Shown: positions 12,481-23,070, numbered from the stretch's first letter. The stretch is 52,500 bases of DNA from Glandiceps talaboti (GCF_964340395.1 NC_135561.1:12895461-12947960), one strand, 5' to 3'. Notes: generated from the sequence alone by a model not told the origin. Made by a program: numbers and translations.

Positions 12481-13616
12481 TGATATAGTAATGGGTACAA
12501 AATACAAGTTGCGAGGAAATTCTACATAGTACCACATGCATAGTTGCAGATAAAATCTACATAACTACAAACACGGAAGTCTTGTGTGCCAAGTGTCCAT
12601 TGTGTATTCAATATGGCAACAAGTTTGAGTCATACTCGCCAAGGTAAGAATGTCGATTTTTGATTCCCAAAATCGAAAATACATATTCATGTAGTGAGGG
12701 TTCTGGGAAGAATGAGTTAACAGACGAACATGGAAAATTTCATTGATTAATTCCACAATTTGTGAGAGGAGTTAACAAAAAAAATTTTCTACCATGGGGA
12801 TGTCTTGTTCTAAAACACACAAACGATCCCAATACGAATAAATGTACATGTATAGCATACCATAACGTAAGAATCAGATAAAAAATTAATAGTGTCAGCT
12901 GGCTGGCTTTAAGTGTTGCATGTGGCAGCTTGTATAGGATATGCTAATGTGTAGCAATGTGTATTGGGCTCATCAACCCCACGGTAGAACAATTTTTTGG
13001 CTAACTCCTCACAAACAGTGGAATCGATCAATGAAATTTTCCATATTGGTCAGTCAACTCACATTCATCCCGAAACGCTCGCTATAGGAATACATATTTT
13101 CGATTTTTGGAAGTAGAAATCTACTAATTCTTAGTACCTTAGTGACAATTACTCAAACTTGCCACAATGAACACTGGGAATGCTGGGTAGACATCCTTGT
13201 ACATGGTACTCTCTAGAATTTCTTCGCGACTTGTATTTTAGTACCCATTACATCTTAATGTCTTTCACATCATATCTTATCTGTGTACCAATACTAATAG
13301 TTGCTACATACACACTCTACTTCAGTAGAGTTTAGTAGAGTTCTTTGAGAAGGTAGATGTGGCAATTTCTTGTTGGTTCATTTGGTTCTACTGATGAGAG
13401 CAACCAACTCTTTCTCATTTTCTGGTGTTTAGTGCTATTCGCCATCAGTAATCCTCAACATGCTGTTCTCTAAACCTTGGTGTTCATATAAAACAAGCCC
13501 TGTTATTCATTGCTCCTGTCCTTGTCACAAATCTGGTCATCTACAAATACCATTTCCAGTCAAAAACCTCATTCTTCTTCCCAGACTTCTCATCCCAGAT
13601 GCTTGCTCAGCACTGA
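10663..13616 (-). other. Candidate 3'-terminal exon with long UTR
   Basis: On the minus strand a strong acceptor-like tract, TTCTTTTTTATTTTTCAG, precedes an exon start at 13616. The frame with two leading bases continues SAEQASGMRSLGRRMRFLTG and stops soon after. About 2.9 kb downstream TTTATT (10663-10668) gives AATAAA on the minus strand. The intervening DNA is low in CpG. A foldback element (12481-13260) would lie inside the UTR. It could belong to a coding gene or a long non-coding RNA. Confidence 0.22.
12481..13260. mobile_element. Foldback element with ~300-bp arms
   Basis: The left arm (about 12481-12804, weakly to 12834) and right arm (about 12961-13260) are inverted copies. Shared landmarks include TAATGGGTAC, GGAAAATTTCATTGAT, AAAATCGAAAATA, CAAGTTTGAGT and GTTCTACCGTGGGG versus TTTCTACCATGGGG. 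The left arm has an extra ~30 bp near 12540-12575. The spacer is about 130-170 bp. There is no transposase and no clear target-site duplication, so the superfamily is not assigned. Divergence between the arms suggests an old insertion. Confidence 0.85.
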
Positions 13617-13620
13617 CTGA

Positions 13621-15146
13621 AAAATAAAAAAGAATAACATTGTCAGTAATATTCAAAGTACACATTAGTTAGTGTATACTATAGTATCTTGGCTTAGTAA
13701 CATTTATAAAGTTCTGCAAAGTATCCATTGTAGAATACTTTAAGTTTATCAACCTGGCTCTTTACTTTTAGATTCTTTATTTACCCCATGCAATCTGAGC
13801 TTACAATGTACTTTATTTAGCATTGTAACTCACTTGTCAAACACTGAATGGTAAGGTACATTGTATATCATATGATATGTTAGGTTTTTCATAATAACGT
13901 GATCCTGAATCGGAGTGGAGATCTCTTGATTAGTTGCATCAAGACAATTTTATCATCAAATGTAAACATCAATATTGAGTCAGATGATGTATTCATCAGA
14001 AGAAAAAATAAACATTGGTTTTGCAATAAAATGATAAAAGTGATGCAACATCACTTACAATTTACATTTTACTTCACTAAACATCCTTTGCAAGTAAATT
14101 GTTCAGCTCAAATGAGAGAGAAACCTACATTGTAGTTATGTATTAAGAATATATTTTTGATCCTGTTTATACATGATGTGCATGTACAAAATGTATGTAT
14201 ATGAGTAAAACTGTTTGGAAGAGTAAGCAGACCATCACCATATCATCTATTTGAGATTACACTATGCACTCAAAAGCCATTTAGAACAAAAAAATGTGGA
14301 ATATATATAACTGTGGTCGTTCTATGTTACAACGTACAAATGTATGTCTCCGTGACTGGTTCTGCAGTGTTCAAAATATTAGCCAAAACTGTCCGCAATG
14401 TTTCTTTGATATTACTGGCACTGGTAAATAATGTTATTTTTCAATATTTTTCTTCATTCAGTTGGAAAGTACTTGTAAACTCTGGGTTGTCACTACCTGT
14501 CACTCGGCCGAAAAATACTCGGCTAGTAACTCGTAGTGACAATGACACCTTTGGTTACTCCTATTTTCCTTGGATGAATGAAGAATAATGTAGGTGTAAC
14601 ATCTAATTGTACATGTTACATATCCCCAAAACAGTAAAAATCTATTTACACCAAGTCTTCATAGCACACACAGTCCCCTCCCCCTTGTGAAATGACTTTG
14701 GATGGAGACATGATTTAACCCTCTTCCTGCCAAGCCTCTCCATCCGTTAAGTGGTTACAAATGTAAGTCAAGGAAATAGTTGATTGGGAAACTGCCAGCG
14801 TTAGGCTTTTTCCCCACGTTAATGTCACTCTGGCAGGGTCACCCACTCAACACGAGAAAAATAGTCACTTGTGGGAGGGAAAATCCTCTGGGGAAGGGGG
14901 GATATTTTCATGTATCAAAGATATTCCTCGTTTTGACTAACTTGTCCCCTCCATATCTTTGTCAGTCAGGGTTCAACTCACGGCAGTCAGTGGCTGTCGG
15001 GCCTGACCACCACCCACAAATGTTTTTGAGAAAAGAACATTGTATATGACAATTCATTGCAATAATAACAAATACTTGACTATTTACAAAGACGAAGTGT
15101 GAACTGACCACAGCTGACTGTGACACTATACATTGCATATCTGCAT
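13621..15146. other. No gene seen
   Basis: AT-rich DNA becoming less so after 14640. Small hairpins: GTCACTAC (14489-14496) with GTAGTGAC (14533-14540), and a CTCTAC/GTAGAG cluster near 13316-13341. Open frames at 13899-14135, 14313-14588 and 14780-15049 show no recognisable domain. Confidence 0.5.
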
Positions 15147-17625
15147 CAGTGTTCTCCCTAGAGGGTTTTCACGTATCGGCCCAATATCCTTTAATTTACG
15201 CCGATACATGATACATGTAAGTTGTCCCGATACGCTATCGGATTGCTTAGGGTACGGTAAATTGCACGTTGACACTGCACTGTTCATCTGTCACTCTGTC
15301 AGCTGATGCCTTTGTTGTTTTCAATGTATACTCGCAACGTTTATATTGATCCTTCACACATAAGCGACAAGTAAAACTAAAGAGTTTCTAATCAGTTCAA
15401 AGGACTATTCAACCCTCTACCACTACCAGACTGATTTCATTGCAGTTTGCCGTCAGTATTGTTTTCGATGGGAATAACCTGCGTAAACCCGCTAATGGTA
15501 GTGTGATTCACACTGTGGTACAGGCTTTTGGTAAATCAAAGCCAAAACCAGCCTATTCATAACATCAGTTCAGCAGTAGAAACATGTCGGAACTGACAGA
15601 TTTTCTATAAAACCAAAAAATCAAATGATGTCATGCCATTTTGCTATGATTCTTACGTTATGGAATAAAACTTCGACAAACACATGAAGTCAGCATTCAG
15701 TGTCTCGTTCTATGACTAACACAAGTATGTCTTAACCCAAGAGCGATTTGCGTAGTTGGTTTACTCCCATGCTGTGAAGAAAGTTGAACAGACTAATGTA
15801 TCTTTCGATAAAGTGGCGATGTTATCTCCAATTATCAGTTTCATATAGTTCAGTTTTACTCTGTAAACACTTTCAGTTTGTAGTTTGACATTGTAGACTG
15901 ATACATCATATGGCTACGATGAAAGTATGGATTTTCCAATATGGTGGCCATGACGTTACAAACTATCGCAAGTTTTTGAAGTCCTCAATAGGGAAGTATA
16001 GTAAGTCTCGTGTATCACGAAATTTCGGACTAACACAATGTCTGGTAGCTGAAAAATGATATAAAATAAGATCAGGCTGCTGATGTACAGGTTCGTTTGG
16101 GCCCACACGAGTGGAAAATCGCTCTCGTGGATTTTAATTTGCACGAGCGGTAGGCATGCCCTGCATATTGTATGCCTATTGAAAGGAATAGTGATGGCAA
16201 AATTCAATTAAATCAGTCTGGTAGTGGACCTGGTAAAGGGTTGAATAGTCGTTTGAACAAATTAGAAACTCTTTAGTTTTACTTGCCGTTTATGTTTGAA
16301 GGATCAATACAAATGTTGCAAATATACATTGAAAACAACAAAGGCGTCAGCTGACAGAGTGACAGATGGACGTCAACCAATCTGATTAAAATCCGATGTA
16401 GATGTCAGCTAAACGTTCATTGTTATTTTACCTTTGTTATTTTGCCTGGATTGACCTTCGCAGTACATGTTTACATTTTTATTCTGATCGCCTCCTCTAC
16501 ACCTGAACTGGCGCCCATGCCCACGCCGTTCTGCTAAGTGAGCCACACAGCCAATCAGGTTGCATCTTACTGAAGTACTATGGACATAGTCACGGGCACA
16601 TGCACTGAATATCAACAAACAACATGGCATTACTTGTGCACATGGGCAACTGACAACGTACAAAGTACAGTATTTGAACTGTAAACAATTCAGTAACTGT
16701 ATTATCGTATATGTACAGTAATTAAAGAATTCTTGTTTCGATGCATTTCGTCTTATCTACATGTACATGTTAGTTACATTCGAACACGTTTCCCGGGTAG
16801 TGTTCATTTTCATCTCAGCGAACGTGTACTCGTTCTCTGTAGTACTCTTCTTCTCGAACGTAAAGTAGTCATGAAATATTGTACGATTCATAGAAATATT
16901 TGCCACAGTTGTGCTATATGAACTCAGAAATGGGGAAATCTAAGAAATAATTTATAAAAAACGTCCTTATCGTGAAAATTTTGGTTGCTTTGTATGTATA
17001 CACTATAAACTGTGTGTCCCCAGACGTTCTGTCTCACAAGCTTCTATAACAATTACAGAGCATGTGTTCATCCTAGTAACATGTATGTACGCGTTTACAT
17101 ATGTTCGAATGTATTCAGACGATATGTATAGAGGTACATGTACCATCAAATTACATTTAAATATACTAATACAATCACTGAATTTGTTTACAGTTGAAAC
17201 ATTTAGAACGTTGTCAGCTGCCTGTGCTTGTGCACGCGGAGAAAGTGATTTTGTAGTGACCGTGTCCGTTTGTAGTTTCATTTGATCCTAATGTAAGGTC
17301 ACTTTTGATTGGCTACCAGCACGGGCTAGCTAGAACAGTGTGGGCATGGGTGCCAGTTCAGATGTATATGTAAAGGAGGCGATCAGGATAAACATGTAAA
17401 CATGTACCACGAAGGTCAATCCAGTCAAAATAACGAAGAAATAGCAATGAATGATTAGCCAACATCTACATCAGATTTTAATCAGTTTGAATGTCAACAT
17501 GCAATTTACCGAACTCTAAACAATTGAATCTGATTGCGTATTGGGACAACTGATCACGTATTGACGAAAATTAAAGGATATCGGACCCAATACATGTACA
17601 CGAAAACCCTCTGGGGAGAACACTG
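15147..17625. mobile_element. hAT-like non-autonomous foldback element, 2.48 kb
   Basis: The ends are CAGTGTTCTCCCTAGAGGG and its inverse, CCCTCTGGGGAGAACACTG. Outer arms of about 130 bp (15147-15274 and 17492-17625) match along their length, through ATATCCTTTAATTT, GTTGTCCC and CGGTAAATTGCA. A further inverted pair follows inward: 16377-16570 and 17293-17487, sharing GATTAAAATC, GGATTGACCTTCG, CATGTTTACAT, GATCGCCTCC and GCCCATGCCCAC. A CAGTG terminus is typical of hAT elements. No transposase is seen. Flanks ATCTGCAT and GATCAGAT are not an identical 8-bp duplication, so the hAT label is provisional. The left arm is interrupted by another inverted repeat (next entry). Confidence 0.85.
15285..16368. 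mobile_element. Inverted-repeat element nested in the left arm
   Basis: The arms 15285-15472 and 16178-16368 are inverted copies from CATCTGTCACTCTGTCAGCT inward, sharing GTTGTTTTCAATGTATA, TTTCTAATTTGTTCAAA-like sequence and CCAGACTGATTT. They sit exactly where the outer element's left arm lacks continuity: A-type sequence ends at 15274 and D-type sequence resumes near 16377, whereas in the right arm the two are contiguous. That makes this a later insertion of about 1.1 kb. The left junction has ~10 unexplained bases and the target duplication is unclear (GACA versus GACG). Confidence 0.7.
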
Positions 17626-18010
17626 GATCAGATTTGGTGCTGACAATCAGCTGTTCCCCTAACAGATTTGGGTGTATATTCAAATGAGCATTTCAATACG
17701 TATTTGTATCTCTCTCTACATGTACTTGAAAGTGTTGCATTTGATGATTTCAAGTAAGTTTTGTGAGTCCATAGATTTATTTTGTGTTGTTTCCAAAATA
17801 ACTCTTCTTTTGAATGTTCAGTCTTAGTGTTGTTGTAAAATTCTTGTAATGTTTTGCCTATATCAAAGATTTTGTATCAAAAGGTTTTTGTGTGATAAAA
17901 ATGTGTACTTTATCTTGTCTGCATACCATTCACCAGGTTACACCCCCATTGAAAATGGTCTGCTCCAAGCCTAATTAAAAACATAATTTGCATAAAATAC
18001 ATGTACTTAC
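17626..18010. other. No gene seen
   Basis: AT-rich sequence with no supported feature. Confidence 0.55.
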
Positions 18011-18072
18011 TTCAAAAATCGCCGAAAATCCAAAGAGGTAACTCTTGCATTCCAAATCCCAACAGTCCTCAT
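18011..18072 (-). CDS. Candidate first coding exon, unidentified
   Basis: On the minus strand an ATG at 18072 opens MRTVGIWNARVTSLDFRRFL and then meets a consensus donor, GTAAGT, at 18010. Upstream (18080-18260) lies a CpG-bearing patch that could be a 5' UTR or promoter. If joined directly to the acceptor at 13616 it would stop after three more codons, so either another exon intervenes or the transcript is non-coding. No family recognised. Confidence 0.15.
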
Positions 18073-19128
18073 TCCCTTATAGCTTATGTGGTCAGACAAG
18101 CATTGATACAACCATTATGCACAGTCCATATTCACTGCAAGTAGAACCTCACGATGGTCGATGGCTGGCTCGCTCGGTCAAGAGTCAGATCTGACCAGCC
18201 ACACAAAGCGATCATGGCAGGTCGCGGGTCGATATTCTGTCCCACGAGGTTTGAGTGAGGCCCAAATAGTATCCAGTTATGGTTCATAATCGTGGTCATA
18301 GAAGTGGCTGGTTGTTTCTCCGTAAAATCTGCTCAAACTTGAGGTAAAACAGGCCAGGTACAACACAACTTGGAAAATGCACCAGTATTTGAAATGACGC
18401 GGTACGGTACGAATTGCATTATGGGGACTATACCATTATGTGAAGGGGGTGAATAGAATGAAAAGTGACTTTGAAGCTTAATACGTGACTTTGTTATTAT
18501 ACTGAGTCTGCACTTGACCATAACATCTTTAGTTGTTCACCTTGTCATGTTTCTGTTTAGGATTTATACATTCTTTTTTGCATGTTGTTCAAAAAATAAC
18601 CATATGGCCAAGTAACCCCCTGGCCAAGGAGTGATGTACGAAAACAACCACATGAATGCTAAGAAAACATGATTTTATTATTTACCAACACCTAAACAGA
18701 AGTTCCTGAAATAAAGATATCTTTTTTTCCATTTGTTAGGTCGTTACGACTGTGTACTTGACAAACGCACACGTCAACCAATTTCTTACGACTTGGATGA
18801 TAAGCACACAGCCCAATTTAAGCGTTTACACTTATTATAGCTTAGACAGACATTACTTCATTTACTTGTGCCTGCAACTCTCGGTTTTAAAACATCCGAC
18901 ATAGCTTTGAAGCAAATTCTAGGCTTTTTGAAATGAGTAAAAGTTATTTCAATAACTGCTAAAGCAAACGATCTATTTCTGGTCTCTTTTGCTGTATCTG
19001 GTAACGGCCAATGACAATGTTAACTTTGTTCGTACTCGAAAACCGTACGTAAAACTGGGCTGCATCTTTTTCTAATTCTCTGTTTCTTTTTCACATTTGC
19101 GTGCAGTCTATCCCGTACCGTTTCCCTC
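18073..19128. other. Intergenic, CpG-bearing patch at 18110-18260
   Basis: The patch holds GTCAGATCTGAC, a 12-bp palindrome, and several CpGs, unlike its neighbours. The rest shows nothing I can support. Confidence 0.45.
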
Positions 19129-19175
19129 TATACATACATACATACATACATACATACATACATACATACATACAT

Positions 19176-19214
<39 letters not shown>

Positions 19215-19216
19215 CA
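19129..19216. repeat. (TACA)n-(CA)n microsatellite
   Basis: TACA tetramers to about 19192, then CA dinucleotides to 19216. It abuts the LRR remnant, so its terminal CACACAAG could have served as an exon border or marks a breakpoint. Confidence 0.97.
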
Positions 19217-19217
19217 A

Positions 19218-19528
19218 GTCCGCAACCTTAGCGAAGTAAACGTGTTTGGAAACAAAATATCCGACATATCCACCGAGATATACGGCAACCGATGCCGTGT
19301 TTCGCTGAATCTATCCAACAAAAAGTTGGTCAGATTACCGACATCGCTATGTTAGATCTAGGTAAGCTTGGTGATCTGAATTTAAGAGGGAACAACCTGC
19401 GAGAGTCACCTAGGATAGGGAAGTTTGCGAAAAGGGTATCCAAGTAGTCCGTGGATTCCAGACGAAGCAGCGACGACATACATCGCCGAAAAACTGTCCC
19501 GCCTCCACACGACCCCTTACCACGACAG
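19218..19528 (+). pseudogene. Leucine-rich-repeat protein exon remnant
   Basis: In the first frame the translation runs NLSEVNVFGNKISDIS and on to LNLSNKKLVRLPTSL, then a stop. Shifting frame at about 19345 continues with LGKLGDLNLRGNNLRESP and stops at 19445-19447. A third frame runs WIPDEAATTYIAEKLSRLH to a donor-like ACAG-GTAACA at 19528/19529. The LxxLxLxxNxLxxxP spacing is that of leucine-rich repeats, which usually form protein-binding solenoids. At least two frame changes are needed, so it is a dead exon or a badly assembled one. The start is set by the microsatellite. Confidence 0.55.
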
Positions 19529-19812
19529 GTAACAAATTATCCACTTACACGGGATTTGTTTGTTACTGTGTGTAATGATAACTTCACATCAAGGGAACCT
19601 AGACCTGGTTTTATAAGAGACAGAGGTATACATTTCTACTCATTTAAAAAATAAATAAATAAATACATTTTCATAGAAAATCAAAACCTTTCAGCGAAAG
19701 TTCTGAGAATTGAAAACACGCTCAAAATGTTTCATTACATGGCGTTACATTTGGTAACAGATGTATTTACTGTCACGTGAGTTTTTTTCTGGATACACAA
19801 GCACAAAGTCAG

Positions 19813-19883
19813 ATACACACACACACATACATAGCATACATACATACATACATACATACATACATACATACATACACACACAT
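19813..19883. repeat. (CA)n/(CATA)n microsatellite
   Basis: ACAC run, TAGCA interruption, then CATA tetramers to about 19875 and a CACA tail. It sits at the 3' end of the Penelope-like remnant. Confidence 0.96.
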
Positions 19884-19904
19884 ACACCCACAGTTATACA
19901 GTCC

Positions 19905-21000
19905 GAATAAAAAATTACAATCCGACGTTTCGAATCAAAATTCTTTATCACAAGGCACGATATACAGCAGGTGACAACCCGACTATACATGGAAAAGAAC
20001 GACACCACGCGAGTATTTATCAACGGTAGGGTACGACAAAAATATTTAAAAGTATGCGTACCAAAAAGAAGTTCCCTTTAGAGCACGCTTGGAAGATAGA
20101 ATAAGCGTAGTTAGATATTAGGGAATGATGTAAATAATCTAATAATTCCATGGGGATCCAGGGTTCCAAAACGAAAAATGATTTCCTCCTCCTCCTTCAA
20201 CATCAATCGAACCTTGTCACCTGAAACCTTACAAATTCCTGAAGTACATTATGATCGTTGGTAATAATATGCATAGATACGGGATAGTTACGATTCATTT
20301 GTCTGGTAAGACGGAGATATATAAATCATACAAATATGACATACAGAAATAAAGTGAATACAATACAGTCATTTAGCCAACTGCTGGAGGACTGTTTACA
20401 TCAATAAGAAATTTTCCGAGGGGAAGTTTATCATCAGAGGCCAAAATGTGCAAAAACAACATGTGCCACTTCGAGTACGACTGCATGGAAATGAACCAGC
20501 ATTAACTTCCAATCTATGTATGGACCACCGTATCTCTAAGATTGGTATCACGACGCCAAGCTGTTAAAGGTGCTTCACGAAATAATGAATTGGTTAACCT
20601 ATTAGAACGTAAGATATTAAAATGCGTGTATAGTATGTTCTTAACTGTAGTGGAAAATGGATGGTATTGTTAGAGCCAATATGGTACGATTGGTATTACT
20701 CTTGTGATCATATGATTTCATACAAGCTTCCCTAGACAAAAATGACCCCTTTTGTAAAGTCGCATTGGTAACCGACACTGGATAACCACGTTGGTGAAAG
20801 TACGTGCAAAATTCAGTAGATCTTTCCCTGAAATCCAAATCGCTACTACAAATACGACGTAAACGAAGTAATTGTGAATAGGGAATGCAGTCCCACTTAT
20901 TAGGATGTGCTGAACCATACTGCAAATATATTGGTGGAGGGTCTGTGGTAGGTTTAGTATAAACAGATATAGATTCACCATCATACATACATACATACAA
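19905..21000 (-). pseudogene. Penelope-like element remnant (C-terminal RT and GIY-YIG region)
   Basis: Read on the minus strand, the first segment (21000-20641) has TKPT, then IPYSQLLRLRRICSSDLDF and QRGYP, the signature of the RT C-terminal part of Penelope-like elements. After a frame change near 20660 comes HPFSTTVKNILYTHFNILR, then PLTAWRRDTNLRD (to about 20515). A third frame (about 20507-20402) gives GSFPCSRTRSGTCCFCT, the Cys-rich linker before GIY-YIG. A last scrap near 20145-20180 reads RFGTLDPHGI. The catalytic RT core is missing upstream, so the copy is 5'-truncated as well as frameshifted. These elements copy themselves through RNA and integrate with the GIY-YIG endonuclease; this copy cannot. 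The 19905-19990 part carries FDSKRRIV-type sequence near the element's 3' end. Confidence 0.8.
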
Positions 21001-21472
21001 ATTATTTTATAAGTTAAAATCCAAAATAAATACCCAATCCCCATCCCACTTGAAGTTGCTTGGCGTTTCAAATATCTATTCGAACTTCAAAGCAACGATC
21101 ATAATCAGAGAGTTGTTTCGCGAAACCAAGGAATCGTTGAGTTGTGTAAACTGTTATCAACTTATCAAACAAATGAATTACAGAGACTTTATTTATCACT
21201 CCTTAAAAATCAGGACAGAAGCAAATAATATAATGGAACTATAACATATTTTGGTAAGTTTGTAATTGTATGTTTGGCCTAGGGACTCTGACTGCAATAA
21301 AGTGACTATGTCAAATTGTAATAGTACATGCTTGCTATATGACGAACACGGGGTCACTGAATGTACAAAAAACCTTTCAATGACCCAAAACGCAATGTCA
21401 TCAATTGTGTAGGGCACCATCAAAACTTGCATATGCAAGATATTCGGTTTTTGTAAGTTAGTTTGTATGTGT
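21001..21472. other. No gene seen
   Basis: Sequence just upstream of the Penelope-like remnant on its coding strand. I could not extend RT homology convincingly past about 21060. Confidence 0.5.
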
Positions 21473-21518
21473 ATTGTGTGTGTGTGTGTGTGTGTTTGTT
21501 TGTTTGTTTGTTTGTTTC
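21473..21518. repeat. (GT)n-(TTTG)n microsatellite
   Basis: GT dinucleotides to about 21495, then TTTG tetramers. Confidence 0.95.
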
Positions 21519-22118
21519 TTTTTTGTTTGTTCGTTTGCTTGTTTACATGCTGTTTTTTTCCGTCAGCGGTGAGCCGTTTTAGTTTCTCTTTAATGAAATC
21601 AATCTCGAGCATATGCAGACGTGACATCACTGTTTACCATCTAAGTTCACGGGGATTCTAGAGAGAAACGGTGTCCGATACCACCATGGTCTCCCCATTA
21701 ATACTAGCCACTGAAGAACATTCATTTAGTTGTAGACTTACAACAGATCGGGTCTGCTGCGCTGTCATATTCGTGCTGGTCCATGTACATTTTCAAGTTC
21801 CAGGACACAATGCAGTGCTCCAGGGCCGGCCTGACGACCCAGTATACAAGAGCGTTCCATTTATCTAATACGTTTTAATTAATGGTCATTATCTTATATT
21901 TCCTTTAAACTAGACTGCACTTAAAACTGCAACACTGTATCTGTTTTTCTATGTATAAGCTAACCGCAAGTTGTATGTATCCAGGACTGCAGCAGAGTAT
22001 GCATGGCCGCGAGGCAGGCGATCGAACGTTTTACTCCAATGTTAATGATAATAATATATAGCAGTTTTATATACATTGTACTGTAGAGAAAAAGACTGAA
22101 AAGTAGTTGGTCAAGCAA
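21519..22118. other. No gene seen
   Basis: Includes a less AT-rich patch at 21745-21850 with GGGCCGGCC. The short frame at 21671-21868 has no recognisable motif. Confidence 0.5.
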
Positions 22119-22541
22119 CTAATCGAGTTCAGTTTTCATTTGTTTTAATTCACCATCACATCCATTAATCAATACGAGACGCTGATGAGAAGTCACAGGT
22201 TGACGTTTTCGTCTTTTCGGCGAAGGTGTATTGCTTGTATCTAAGTTTTTTTCAACGAAACTAACATTATGATGGAAAATTTTATCAGTCGCACAATGCA
22301 ATGTGTACAGGATATCGCGATCTAGTGATGAAAGCCATAATGAGCTGACAGCTAGTCTATCAGCTAGCCCTCGGATGTTCTTCCGATAAAATACGACACA
22401 CCGCCGAACAACGCTATCGAGGATGGAACATTCGGGCAGGCCCTCACATGCGAACTTCGTTCGCTTATAGTTATAGCATCGAAAGAAAGCCCGAACGTCT
22501 AGCAGCAAGACTAGCTGACAGCTGGCCTTTTGATATTTCAT
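22119..22541 (-). CDS. 140-codon ORF, unidentified
   Basis: This is one of the longest ATG-started frames in the window that is not a repeat. Its N-terminal third (LLLDVRAFFRCYNY, GLPECS) is a translation of the hairpin repeat at 22428-22514; the copy at 22989-23070 reads LLLYPRAFFRY and GMPEC in the same sense. That third may therefore be repeat DNA, not protein. The C-terminal part looks more gene-like: mixed codons, a basic cluster PSPKRRKRQP resembling a nuclear-localisation signal, and an acidic tail. No domain recognised and no splice partners found. It may be a real small gene, an exon, or part of a mobile element. Confidence 0.28.
   Translation of the reverse strand: MKYQKASCQLVLLLDVRAFFRCYNYKRTKFACEGLPECSILDSVVRRCVVFYRKNIRGLADRLAVSSLWLSSLDRDILYTLHCATDKIFHHNVSFVEKNLDTSNTPSPKRRKRQPVTSHQRLVLINGCDGELKQMKTELD
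22428..22514 (+). repeat. Hairpin element, copy 1
   Basis: Begins ACATTCGGGCA and ends GCCCGAACGTCTAGCAGCAA plus GACTAG. The outer stem is ATTCGGGC against GCCCGAAC. An inner hairpin is GCGAACTTCGTTCGC. Copy 2 has the same outer parts and a different inner hairpin. Confidence 0.75.
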
Positions 22542-22988
22542 TGTTGTACTGTTCTATACAATGTATATGCAAATCAAAACTTTGTTCTAAGTTTTAACCG
22601 GGCATAGTTTTAACCATTGACGGTGATTTAACTCTTTGCAAAAGTCCGAAAGCTGTGGAGGAAAATGACACAGACTTCTGAATGATACATATCGAACATT
22701 GTAAAATGAAACGAAAACGATGTTTGGTGTGGGATATAAAAACCCTTTTTGCACATCACAGAACACTAAAATATCAAATCGCGGCAAACGGATGTTTTGA
22801 GTAAGTTTTGTCATAGGTTGGACGCGATCACATGTACAGTATTTACATTTTGATCACAGACTATCTGTGATTTGTCAAGTCGTCCACAACATTGCCGAGT
22901 AGTGCCGATTGGTACGCTTCCACGGCCGTATAACACCAAGAAACAGTTTCTTATAATTGTCTGTGATAATACATAGTCTAGCTCCGAG
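22542..22988. other. Spacer between the two hairpin elements
   Basis: No supported feature. The open frame at 22587-22814 (minus) has no motif. Confidence 0.5.
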
Positions 22989-23070
22989 ACATTCGGGCAT
23001 TCCTCTTACTTCCGATACGACAAGCGTCTCGTATCGGAAGAAAGCCCGAGGGTATAGCAGCAATAGACTA
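22989..23070 (+). repeat. Hairpin element, copy 2
   Basis: Same 5' part (ACATTCGGGCA) and 3' part (GAAGAAAGCCCGA then TAGCAGCAA) as copy 1. The inner hairpin is CTTCCGATACGA, 8-base loop, TCGTATCGGAAG: twelve perfect pairs. It is in direct orientation to copy 1, about 560 bp away. Confidence 0.75.

Noticed and set aside
16409-16663. 84-codon minus-strand frame with Cys residues
   Set aside because: It lies inside an arm of the hAT-like foldback, has an inverted partner that breaks the frame, and shows no domain.
17003-17285. Overlapping plus and minus open frames
   Set aside because: Inside the loop and arm of the foldback element; both strands open by chance, no motif.
20718-21071. 117-codon minus-strand frame
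   Set aside because: It overlaps the Penelope-like reading in a different frame; the motifs belong to the other frame.
21745-21850. GC-rich patch with GGGCCGGCC as a promoter
   Set aside because: Too short to call a CpG island, with no start-site motif or downstream gene.
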